Shown here: piece by piece, positions 1 through 10,900 of the stretch | Numbering within the stretch: position 1 is the stretch's first letter | Layout: every line of letters begins with the position of its first letter | Assembly (NCBI GenBank): GCA_964020085.1 | Contig: OZ026595.1 | Span: forward strand, 8,861,816 to 8,925,815 | Direction: 5' to 3' | From: Micromussa lordhowensis | Taxonomy: Eukaryota > Cnidaria > Anthozoa > Scleractinia > Lobophylliidae | DNA: 64,000 nucleotides | Translations under genes and position numbers: made by a program | Notes under the pieces: model-generated | The model's input: the letters and a program-made list of their open reading frames with translations, nothing else | Databases searched by the model: none | Told to the model about the DNA's origin: nothing

Positions 1-1980
1 CCTGTCTTGTTTTCGATTCAGAATTTGTAAGTGTCGATTTTTGTGGAAGGAGAAAAACCTCGGAAAAACCCTCAGAGCATGCTAAAAACCAACAACCACT
101 TTAATCTATATATGACGCCGGGACCAGCATTGGAAACTTGGCCACATCGGTGTCGTGACATACGAGTCGCCGCTGCTCCCCTAGAGCTAACCGTATTCAC
201 AAAGGGACTTGTGCGTTAATAAAAGTATCAACGTAGAAATTTCCTACCCATTAACAATATGGACGCCAAGAACGTGGAAGATGTTAGCAGCTTACGTATA
301 CAGCCCAGCATTCTCTTTTCTTCCGTTTCTACGTATAGGGAAATTGTAATGTACAGTGTTGAGTTCTTTAAAGTGCTCAAGACAATATTTTCTTCTGACT
401 AAAGCAAGAAGATTAGATTCACGAGAAGTCCCAAACAACAAATATCATCTGTGTATTATAAAACATGCTGAGAATGATTTTGTTCCCTGTCCGTTTGTGT
501 TTTCATAAGCACAAATATTTTGTCGATGCCAAGTCGGTTTTAATCTTGATTCTAAAATTTATGCCTGTTTAAAATATTTGGGAAGTCCCTCAGTTTTGTT
601 GAGCTTTACAGGAGGCAAATAACACGCCAATAAGTAAAAATTCAGTTTCATTTGCAACTTTTTTACTAAGCCGTGGTTTCAGTAGTTCTTAAAATTGACT
701 GCAAATGTATTTCACGGTCGTTCTATCAAAACAAACATTATTTATGTAAAGTTAAATGCACTGATATTGCTTTTGAATGCAGTGCTAGCAAATGTCACTT
801 TTACAACTCCAAATCCATCTTAGTATTTCTAACTAAATCGACACATTACTGAGTTTCTTACCTTGGTCTTCTTCCTATTCTTGGTGTTTGGTGGCAATTT
901 AATATCAGTTGCCAACTGAAAATCGAAAAGAGAAGTGAAGAAACAGCTTGTACGCCGTCGATTTTAACTGAATATCGTGAATGCTCCTTGATTTGTTTTC
1001 TTGAATAATTATTTCTATCATGCAACGCTTGCTATGATGCTTCCAATCAGAGGCAACATTCGACATTCACTACAGCGCAATGACAGCTGATGAAATGATT
1101 GCGGTTTTTTCAAAAGAAGGCAAGCTGGCTACATCAAGAATTGTTCGATTGAAATGTTAGTTGTTTACTTCTCGTTTATCGGTTCAGTTTTGTGTGTTTA
1201 TTTGTCTGGTTGTTGTTGTTAGTTTTTTTTTTGTTAATTTTCCTTTAGCAAATTACTAAAAGGCAAATTTAAAGATCAGCAGTGATGGTGAAAAGCAATT
1301 TCGTAGAAAAAGTATTTGTACATCTAAAACCACACACGTAGAGCTTATTGACACGACAATTGAATGGTACGTTAAGTCGCGAAATAAGTTTGATTTACTC
1401 GGCTGTTCAGCAGGAAAATACAGCATTGACCGTTTTCAAGATAATTACAAAATACTACAAACACTGTAGCACTGAACTGTTAGTTCTTTAATACGGAGGG
1501 TAGTACAGGTTTGTGTGGCGTAAAACGAACGCAGTTGTTAGATACAGCTCAAACAGTGAAGGATGACAAAATACTTCAAAGTAGTTTAATGCAAACTTGA
1601 GACGTTCAGGTTCTAAGACGTTCAGACGTCATTTATTTAAAAAAAAAATCCGTACTTCGAGGCTTTCTTAGCCTTGCAAAAAATCGAAACTGCGAGACAG
1701 CTTTGTGAAAAATTGAGAGTGCCAGACGTACATAACCGCTACAAAACGAGACCACGTGTCCCCGGCGTAAAATTGGACGACAATCTTGCGAGACCCATGG
1801 TTTTTGAAAGACCATTTACCACCACTAGCATAGTTGTAGTTACTAGTATGAGATATCGCTTGGGAAAGATTCTGTCCTTAAGCTGGCTAGTTCCCAGATC
1901 AAAATGCTCATTGGTACCCCTTCGCTCGTTCGTATATCTGTCATTTTCCTCGCTCAAATAACACCTGTGAATTAACTTTT
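1..1980. other. Intergenic, no gene recognised
   Basis: AT-rich sequence with only short open frames, none with recognisable protein character, splice structure or repeat identity. I see no gene here. Confidence 0.5.
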
Positions 1981-3879
1981 TGACTGCAGTGAAACGATAA
2001 CAAAATGATCTCTAACTTAGTACAAGTAAGAAAGACACACGGCGACTAGGAGGGCATTTCGTTTTTTTGATCATCCTCAAATGGTCCTAGCATAGCTCAT
2101 TGCAACTAACATATACTAAAGAATGCATCAGACATAACACATGATTATGTAACCTACATGCCAACAAATCTACATATCACAATAGAGCTACCTTAAAATA
2201 ACACCACCTTTATGTTTTTTTTTTTTTCCTTTGTATCCCTTTTGTCATTCAAATCATGCCTAGTTTCCGGTACGTAATTAGTTAAAAAATATGTTGCATC
2301 CACTGGCTTTTGAAAGACTGCCAGGTGCAAAATTAATGGATCGGACAAAGCTTGTTTGCATGTAAACCAAACAAATGAACTCACGCTATTGGTTTTGAAT
2401 GGGAAAAATCTACACTTAGCCGGTTACTGTCTTACATAATTGTCCCGTCAAAACTAAATAGTTTTGAACTTCGCCGTCTTATGATCTACATCTGACAGTA
2501 TTGTCAAACCGTTTCTGTTTTCTTTGTTTTTTCCGATTGTTGGGAGCCGCCTCTGGGAAATATTATTAGCAGCTTTAATATCAAACTGGACCAACTCAGA
2601 TGCGGTTAGCTAAATATCTGAACACTTCTAGCCTAATAATTGTTATATACCTCTTTCCACTCTTTTAATTGGATTTGTTATTCTGATTTGTTAAGTAAGC
2701 TGGAACTATACAAGTCGCAACACCTAGGGGTGGCAGTTTCTTCATTTCACACCTTTTTATTGTTACGTGGCTTGACAAATCATAAATGTATACCACATTT
2801 TCCATAGATACAGTAGCATCCTTGCATTGACACCCAACAAAACAATAACCACTTAGAACTGCCTGGCAAGAAAATTTAGATACAGATCACGTGACTAAGT
2901 ATCGAGGACTCATTGTATTCGCTTGCAAGTTTTTGTCTGTCATGTAACGTCACTGTGTTAAATTGTAAAAAAAAATTAAGGCGCCCTCATCATTGGTATA
3001 GATTATCTCTTTTACTGGTGAAATGGCCATTATCAATTACACTGTAAAAACATTTATCCGATCTCAGATGGTGAGCCTCTTAAATCATTCTAGCTCTTTT
3101 GTGAACGTTATTTGTCTAGACCTCTTTACATTAGTATCTTTAATTTGCCTACAAGTAAACTCCTTGGTCTTCATAATACCTGTTTACCCAAATAGCGAGC
3201 CGAGTCTAACTATAAACTCGGCTGGGACGGTTTCTCCGGTAATTAGATTAATTCAGAGCAACATGTAGTGGTTTCTATTTTTTCTCTCTGTTTCAATGAC
3301 CACCGTTCATAGCATACGCGTCCTACGTGTCGAGTGCAAATTAAATAACTTTCTGACTGCATGTGAAACGACAACAAAATAATCGCTAACCTAGAGCAAG
3401 TAAGAAAACCAGACGTCTAGGAGGATGATCTCGTTTATTGATCGAACGTAAAGGTCCTAGCATAGCTCATTGCAACTAACAGTCATACTAAAACATCAAT
3501 CGGACGTAACACATGATTACGTAACCTACATGGGAACGAATCTACAGACCAACATAGAGCTGTCAATTAGATTTCTTTCTCCCGTTTACTCGAAGGCAAT
3601 TAACTAAACCTTTTTTGCATTTGCAAGGTATGTTTCTATCCTTAGCAAGAGCCACATTTTAATGCCTCGAAAGCATTTGTTTTGATTGGTGAACTCACCG
3701 CTTTAGTCGTGAATGGGAAAAATCTGCACCGCTTAGCCGTTTACTGTTTTGCGTCGTCGCGTCAGAACTAAATATTTGACTTCTCCGTCTAAGTTCTATA
3801 CCTGACAGTATTACCATGACCTTTTTTTATCTTTTAATTGTAGGAAGTCGCGTCTCGGATATAAGATTAGCAGTTTTTA

Positions 3880-4140
3880 AAACTGAGTCGATAATGTGAA
3901 TTGGCCACCGTAAAGAGATTCGAAAGCTGGCGTTTTGAGCGTTAGCCCTTCGTCGGAGCGAATCGAGGAATTGTGGGTTGTGTGTGGTTTATATACAGAA
4001 AGATGGAGCTACGCTATTGGTTGGTGCATGGTAACGTGAAAAACAACAGAATAAATTAGTTGAATTAAAAGCGTTCGTTGATACCGTGAGGATTAAGAGG
4101 GTAGGGTTTTGCGGCTCTCCGTGCTTTCTTGATGTAGGGA
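3880..4140 (-). mobile_element. Penelope-like element 3' fragment with hammerhead-like relic
   Basis: Nearly the same sequence occurs at 21838-22050, so this is a dispersed repeat. On the minus strand it holds a short stem (GATTCG with CGAATC) enclosing CCGACGAA, the helix GGGC-TAAC-GCTC, then AAAA. This resembles a hammerhead ribozyme with decayed core positions (U4 to C, G12 to A). Penelope-like elements of cnidarians are known to carry hammerhead motifs in their terminal repeats. No reverse transcriptase is visible. Confidence 0.55.
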
Positions 4141-4384
4141 AAGGCAGCAGACTGTCATATGTTTATATTAAACTGGAGCAACTCAGATTCGGTTAGCTAA
4201 AAAATCCGCTAATCCGCCTGTTCTGCAGGCTAGCAATTTGGTTGAAAAATTAAAAATGTATACCGTATTATCCATAGGTAGTATCCTTACATTGAGACCC
4301 AACAAAACGATAACCACTAATCTATGCAAAAACGAAAGAACTTGTTATCCCGGTTGATACGTGACATTTATATCAACGCACGTT

Positions 4385-4880
4385 CAAAAGAAAATAAAAA
4401 TAACTGATAGCATAGAAATATGTAGAAGTGTCATCTTGCCATCCAAACGTTTCGGCCATAGCCCTTCTTCAGTGTGAAAACCGTTAAGTTCTTGCGACTG
4501 TTCATTTGGAAGTAACGGAAACAAAGCGCACGGAAACTGGACGCGCTCGCCGTTTAAATGACAAGGAAAACATTATTTAGGGACTCTGGTTGCATAGTGC
4601 CGAGCCTAAAAATTATTTCCATCTCTAACTGCTTCCGTCAGAAACTGTCACCAGAGCATTTCCCTAGGCCTCTTAAAGTGATGTCTGATAGACTGTGCCC
4701 GGGAGAGTTAAAAAGCTCCGGCTTTGAACGGGAAGCCATCAGTGTTCTTTTGGACACTCCGAATTAAGTCGTTCGCGTAGGGTACGACTGGTCTTCCCGA
4801 TGTATAGCTGGGAGCATCGACGGCACGAGATGCAGTACACAACGTTCTTTGATATGCAGCTACAGGTGGAGCCGGGAAGA
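4385..4880 (-). pseudogene. Penelope-like element, GIY-YIG endonuclease C-terminus and 3' end
   Basis: Read on the minus strand, one frame gives a YIG-type motif (LYIGKTSRTLRERL) near 4830-4780, then HSLSD and, near 4620-4556, an EMEIIF-LGTMQP-LNN ending. This matches the C-terminal GIY-YIG endonuclease of Penelope-like reverse transcriptases. In-frame stops near 4743 and 4637 show it is dead. The frame ends at the TAA at 4556-4558. Downstream on the same strand, at 4441-4476, lies a hammerhead-like motif, as expected for the terminal repeat of this class. Confidence 0.6.
4441..4476 (-). ncRNA. Hammerhead ribozyme-like motif
   Basis: On the minus strand CTGAAGA (4472-4466) is followed by a short stem-loop (AGGGC-TAT-GGCC), then GAAAC (4453-4449) and GTTT. 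This matches the hammerhead core: CUGANGA, stem II, GAAA, and a cleavage triplet (here GUU). It lies just 3' of the Penelope-like GIY-YIG relic, the known context for hammerheads in these elements. Stem I pairing was not established, so activity is unknown. Confidence 0.5.
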
Positions 4881-5794
4881 TTGTTGCAGTCAACTTAGAA
4901 CTACCTGGAAAGAAACTTTAGATGCAGATCACGTGACTAAGTATCAAGTAATATTCCGTCGGACGGGTGAATTCTGTATTCGCCCACAAGTTTTTGTCTC
5001 TCATGTAAATTTACTGCCAGAACCACTAAATATTCGTAGCTTTTAGAATTGGTTAAATGGTCGATTATCAGTTATACTGTAAAAACATTGATCTCGAGCT
5101 TTTTTGGGAGCGTTATTTGCCTGGGCTTCTTTCCATAAGTATTTTCGCCTTGCGTCCATGTTAACTCCCAGCCCTTCATAATTCCTGCGTGTCCCATGAC
5201 GAGCTCAGTCTAACAAGAAACTCGGCTGGTTCTATACGGGTAATTTCAGTCTCAATGGAATAAATGAAATCAGAGTTAGTGGTTTCTATTTTTTCTATGT
5301 TTAACTGGCCGTCGTTCATAGCATACGAGTCTTACTGTAATGTGTCAAGCGCATATTAAATTATCCGTTTGCATTGCTTATCCTATCTGGCTAGCATTGC
5401 GATAGCCGTCATGTTTGCACCAACACTTTGAAATACGTCCGGCTGGCAGACTTTCCTATCCATTCCTCGTTTATCACCTGTCTTAAATTGGGCCGATTTC
5501 ATCGCTATCTAAGTAAGGTTAATTTGTTGCATAAGCCTGACGTTTTAATTTCATTGACATTCCAGTTTTATTAATTTTCTTACGCGTTTTATGGCTTCGA
5601 CGCATAACCGTCCGTTTACTGAATCAATATTTCAGGCCTAGATGCATACAGAGACACCCAAAGCCAGCAATTTTTAACCCTCTCGTAACAGCCACTAATG
5701 AGGTTAATATTTCGTTGTGTAGATGCATACCAGGAGAGGAGGGGACACACAATGAAGCAACAGTCATGGCGTAGTTAGCAGTTGCAATGCGATC

Positions 5795-6499
5795 ATGTTG
5801 GCAGCGTCTGAACTGATCTACCTTAACACGTTGTGTATGTTTTGTGCTCTGACTTGCGCAGGGATCGAGACACTAGTCGAAACACGACCGAAGCAGCTAA
5901 CAAGAATAAGACGCAGAAAAACTGGCACGGTGGAATTTGTGTTCATAGTATGGACCTGTCTTTACATTGCTGCGTTGCTTTGTGTACTTTGCCAACTGGT
6001 TCTTCAAAAACAATCGCCAGACACAAAGTATCTTTGTTCGTGGTTTTGTATTTTGCAAATTGCGTTCTTCTCTTCATTTTTGCTGAGTTACGTTGCGTGT
6101 TTCGACAGCGTTTCCAAAACAATTTGCGAAATGTGTTTTCCCACCATAAATGCCATTGCGTGGATAGTTCTTATGGTTTGTCTCTCAGAAGGACAAGGGG
6201 TTGCAGAATTCCGAGATTTACAGTATTTCACCGTTCACATTCTTCCTACATTTGCTGCATCATTTCATGAGATATATATTTTCAACTTCTGTGGATTTTC
6301 GTCTTCTGAAATCAGAGGTCAACTTAGAACAGTTTGGACAATCTACAGTCCTGCCTTGTTGCTGACTTCATACGCCTTAAATTATGATGAAACTGAAGTT
6401 TATAACTACAACATAAGACCTCCAAATCCCCTCTTTGTTACATTCATTGGTATATTGTCTAATATCAGATATGTATACTTTCCATACCAATACGGTTAA
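5795..6499 (+). CDS. Intronless multi-pass membrane protein, family not recognised
   Basis: A 234-residue open frame starting at ATG 5795 and ending at TAA 6497-6499. Hydrophobic stretches at about residues 2-27, 46-70, 79-103, 109-132, 145-168 and 181-196 suggest five or six membrane spans. Residues 29-44, between the first two, are Arg/Lys-rich and probably cytosolic. The protein is rich in Cys and aromatic residues. A polyadenylation signal lies about 100 bases after the stop. I do not recognise the family; a small receptor- or TMEM-like protein is possible. The open frame, its composition and the poly(A) signal favour a real single-exon gene, perhaps a retrocopy. Confidence 0.65.
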   Translation: MLAASELIYLNTLCMFCALTCAGIETLVETRPKQLTRIRRRKTGTVEFVFIVWTCLYIAALLCVLCQLVLQKQSPDTKYLCSWFCILQIAFFSSFLLSYVACFDSVSKTICEMCFPTINAIAWIVLMVCLSEGQGVAEFRDLQYFTVHILPTFAASFHEIYIFNFCGFSSSEIRGQLRTVWTIYSPALLLTSYALNYDETEVYNYNIRPPNPLFVTFIGILSNIRYVYFPYQYG

Positions 6500-6600
6500 A
6501 GAAAATTTGAGTTGTTGTGTTATATTTAGATGCCAACTTTGAAGCAATCAACTGGCACTTTGTAAAACATCAGGAGGCATTTTTCTTCCAGGCTTTTGGT

Positions 6601-6606
6601 AATAAA
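6601..6606 (+). terminator. Poly(A) signal of the membrane-protein gene
   Basis: AATAAA, overlapping a second AATAAA, about 100 bases after the stop codon at 6499. Confidence 0.5.
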
Positions 6607-6611
6607 ATAAA

Positions 6612-7860
6612 AGATGTTCTTAAAACCGGGTCATGCAGGCTCGAAAATAGAGAATTCTTGTGCAGGCAAAAATAAACACCTACATCGAATAGATGTTAGA
6701 AATCGAATTTGTTTTTATCCCAGGATCTTCACCCCATTCTATATTTTCGCTCAAGAGATGTTTTGAAATAATCTTTTGGGTCATTGATTTTCTTGGTGTC
6801 TCGTGCACAGGTAACAATTGTCTCGTTGATTATTGTTTGATATCGACTTCTCCCCGGTCTGTAAAAAGGTGAAAAAATACCACGGGGTAACTGGTTGGGT
6901 CTGCTCGTACATGCAAGATACAAATATTGGCCAAGCTCTTTGTAGAGCGGATCATACCTATCAGTACAAAACAGTAACTTCGGCTCGTTCTACGTGTAGA
7001 GCTCAAGTGAAGTATTTTCCACCACCTCCCCTAGCAACAACCGAAGGGTTATCTTTGCTTGCTTTCAGTTTTTTTGTTCCTTTTTTATTATTATTCTTTC
7101 GGCATTTTCTGTCGCCCACGCATGCACTCAATTGAATCTGTTTCTACGAATAGCAACGACTACACTACCTGCTATGGAGGCAATTGCTTTATTGCACGGA
7201 TGTTAATATGTGTACTTTTTTTCCACTGAAATCAAGTTATACTTCATTTCTGGTCTATAATTTTTAATAAAGTTTGCATTCATTTAAATTTACGGCTAAC
7301 CATGCTAACAACTTTGGAATGAAGTGCCAAAGTTTATCTGCATTTAAACTTCAAGTGAACTTACGTAATTAGTTTCGGAAAAGGCCAATTTACACCTTCT
7401 AAATCAAATATTTGAACGTTTCCGTCTAAATTTGTTTCATACCTGACACTAGTTTGACTAGTTTTGTTTTTCAGATTAGTATAAGCCGCATTGGTCTCTG
7501 TTTATTTGCGATCGCATCTCGGAAACAATGCTTAATTGCGTTTGACAGCAGTATAGGATAAATCAAATTTCACACTTATTAATTGGTTAGACCTGCTGAT
7601 CTGTCATAGAGATACCTCTTGCACTCGACATTGCAAGTTTTCACCAGTAGTTCAGAGGTAACGTTTTTCCGTCAATTAATTTTCTTTGCTATGATGGTGC
7701 TTACGATCAGTAATTATATAGGTTCTCAGCTTTTTCATAGGCCCACGATTTTGAGCTTTTTGAATTGATCTTTCTGTTACGCTGCTCTTTCTCTCAATCT
7801 TCCCTTGACGTGTTTTTTTCTATTCACTGAAACCTTATTTCAAGTTAAGCAGCTGTTATT
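6612..7860. other. Intergenic, no gene recognised
   Basis: No convincing coding exon. Around 7340-7530 the sequence weakly resembles parts of the 2-5 kb duplication. This interval would hold the promoter and 5' UTR of the phospholipase gene, but no clear core promoter motif was seen. Confidence 0.4.
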
Positions 7861-7915
7861 ATGGCGGAAAACACAACACAGAGGGAACCAAGAAGCGACA
7901 GTGCAGATCACCAAG
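7861..7915 (+). CDS. PLA2 gene exon 1, cytosolic N-terminus
   Basis: Starts at ATG 7861 and encodes 18 polar residues (MAENTTQREPRSDSADHQ), then donor CAAG|GTATTG. Phase 1 joins exon 2 in frame. Confidence 0.65.
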
Positions 7916-10900
7916 GTATTGTAGTTACAGCCAGTTTTCCCTCTTTTTGCTACTCTGATGGCCCGACGTACAACGGAATTTTCTACTGCTTGAGTACAGT
8001 TGACACCTGATTGAAATTCTCCCAGGAATCTGTAAGTTAGCAATGTCTAAAAACTTTATTGAAACATGACAAAGCCTGGTGTGTCCAGTACTTGATATAA
8101 CTTAAATAGCTTCATCTCAAAGCATTGCATTCCAGCTGAATTAGATCGCAAGCAGCCTGCGGCTCTATGCAAGGAGTGTAGCAGCTCGGCGTACAAGTAC
8201 TTGCGTTCCTTAATAATATTGGCGGCAAGTGTCTTCCTTCTGTTTGCTCAGGGTTCTCATTCGAAATAGCTACTTCAAGAACAATAGGACGGTCTTAAAT
8301 CCCCGAGGGGAGGGGGTACTCCCATATAGGGCCTTTATTATTGTAGGTATGTGCCGCGGGAGGTCATACATAGCAGTTCACTTGGTCAGGTTCCTGCACT
8401 AATCCCCCCTTCCCCCTTCCCCCTTCCCCCTTCCCCTCCCACCTTAGCTACTTATCTTTTTTGAGTAAATATATTCTATAATTTTACTTCTGTACAGTTG
8501 AATTCAAGGAAAAGAAGTGTCTTTCTACACGGGCTGCTAGGATAGCAGCAGTTTTGGTTGGAGTTTCTCTGGCAGCCGTTGCTGTTTTGTCAGCTTACGC
8601 AGCGGGAGCATTTGATTCCAATCCAGATTTACCGGAAATTATGGAAGGAGAAGCTACATTTACAGCTGATGACGGCAAAGGAGAGGTTTTCCATGTTATG
8701 ATCGATTATAAGAGGAAGCTCATCCAACTAACTTCACTGAATGATCTGACAGCATCACCGCAGTTATCTGGAAGGCGTCTCATGTCCTTCGAAGAAAACA
8801 ATACAGCAAACGGAACTCGAATTAATGCAACAAAAATCGTCATACAGGACTACAACGCGGTGAGTTTAATATCATACCACAGTACTCTCAAAATATATAA
8901 GACTGGTCTTAAGGGGAAACATAAAAAAAATCAAGACATAGTACAAAAATCTTCCTTCTTGTACCAAGAATATGACAGTCAAAAATACCAATTAAAAGGT
9001 GATTTGTGAGTACGTTTATAGGTTTAAGACCATTTTCTTGAGTGCTGTCCAAGATTTTATTTCCAGAGGGAACATCAGCGGTCGAGTGACCAGATCATCT
9101 ACCCACCTTAATATACCGCTTTTTAAATCCAAGTCGGGTCAGAGATCTTTTATTACAGAACTGTAACTTTGTGGAATGCCCTAAAACCCAATTTTAAATC
9201 AAGCGAGTCTCTTATCATTTTTTAACGTAAAATGAAAGCCTTCCTTTTAAATCAGTTTTTAATCATAGATTTTAAATGTAAATAGTTTCTCAATAATTGT
9301 TTATTTATAATTTTTGACTATTTTTTAGCGTCTTTATTATTTCTATTGTCTCTGAAAAGCCCCATGGGGAGTTGACAATAACATTTGTATTGTATTGTAT
9401 CTTGAGTATTCAGCTGCTGAGAGCGTCTTTCACTGGGAAGATTGTCACTCACCCCGATTTTTTTTGCGTTTAAGGTTTGAGTTCCCACTCTGGCACCATC
9501 GGTTAAATTTGTTTTTTTTAAGGGGGGGAGGGGGAGGCGGGGAGAGGAGTAGAGGGCATGTGGGGTTTTTTGGGTTATGTCCTCCCTTGGTAGAGAGTTG
9601 TCGCTCGACTAAAGTAACTGACACATTAATAACTGCCTCTTTGCATTTAGAAATATGATAAGAATACAAATCTGTTAAATACATGACCTGTTTATCGTTC
9701 GGTCTTTCATTTTATCTTGCAGAAAAGAAAGTATTTTATCGTTCCAGAGAATGGAAATTCAACAACAAAGTGCATTTATACTGATCTTGAAGGGGACATG
9801 ATTCCGAGGCATTTACTAAAACACGCTACCCTTAAATCAGTAAGTTAGACAAATTTAAAAACAAGCTTATAGAAAACTTTTAAGTCCAATGCTGTAAAAT
9901 GTAGGATCCAGAAGTTAAGCAAGTCAGTGGCATTCAATAAATGATTTTTTACTGCATCAAAAAGTGTGAGATTAATCCTCAGTTATTTTAGAGCTCGTAT
10001 AGTCAGTGAGATCAAACAACATGCCACTTAACGCAATATATTTAACAAATAAAGAAGCCTGAGCCGTGTATTACACTCTGATAAAACATGGGTTTTTGAC
10101 CAATCAGAGCGAGCGCAGGGTCCAATCTATGCTATAAAACGACTCAATAATTCTCCTTATCACAGGAAAGCGTCGAGGGAAATATGAGCCACGTCCTATT
10201 TCAAGTTGATAATGACACTGATGTGGACGTATATCGAGCGAAAAGGCGCAATGGAAAGATTTACGAGGTAAGATCTTGAACCTTGCAAGAGCAAAAAGAT
10301 ATTTTCGATGGAATGCTCTTCGTCGGGAGAACATACCTTTGTCTTCCTACTTCGAGTTTACTTTTTGTCTATAGATTTGTTAAGTTCATTCAAATGATTA
10401 TTTCTTCGTCACTTTCTTTCATCAGCTTTCAAATAATAATGTTATATAATATCTACACTAGATCTATCTGCATCTCCCAAACGGAAGCATTCATATGCGT
10501 TCTAAGGAAAAGGAACTGAACTTCACCGATTACAAACAACTGAACTGCTACAGGTATATTGAAGAGAACGACACAATTGAGGAACCCTTCTACCAGACAA
10601 ATGACTCCAAGCTTTGTAAGTTATTCACAACCTGTTTTCTTTAATATTTGTTTTAACTAACAAACCTTAGGCATTCATTACACGTCATGATACTTCTGAA
10701 TACATCCAAATTTAAAAGGATCTTACAAATTTTCGAGAACGTTTCGATTTTTCTATCCTCTGAGAACTCAACTTCAAAAGGGTATATTATCGATTGAAAC
10801 AAATAAACAGATTAAGGCGTAATGTAATACAATGTATCTTTTCTTTTAGTTTTCAAAGCGCCAAACGTGTGCATGAAAACACAAACAACTAATCGGCACT

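Larger units (their letters stand above)
1980..5340. repeat. Diverged tandem duplication (about 1.4 kb units)
   Basis: The stretch from about 1980 to 3350 is repeated, diverged, from about 3360 to 5340. Matching landmarks in the same order: 'cctagcatagctcattgc' (2087, 3457), 'taacacatgatta' (2137, 3508), 'cagatcacgtgactaagtat' (2883, 4923), 'gtttctattttttct' (3271, 5282) and 'gttcatagcatac' (3305, 5314). The second unit is longer because Penelope-like fragments sit inside it. A weaker third copy of part of the unit may lie at 7340-7530. No coding function is apparent. Confidence 0.7.
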
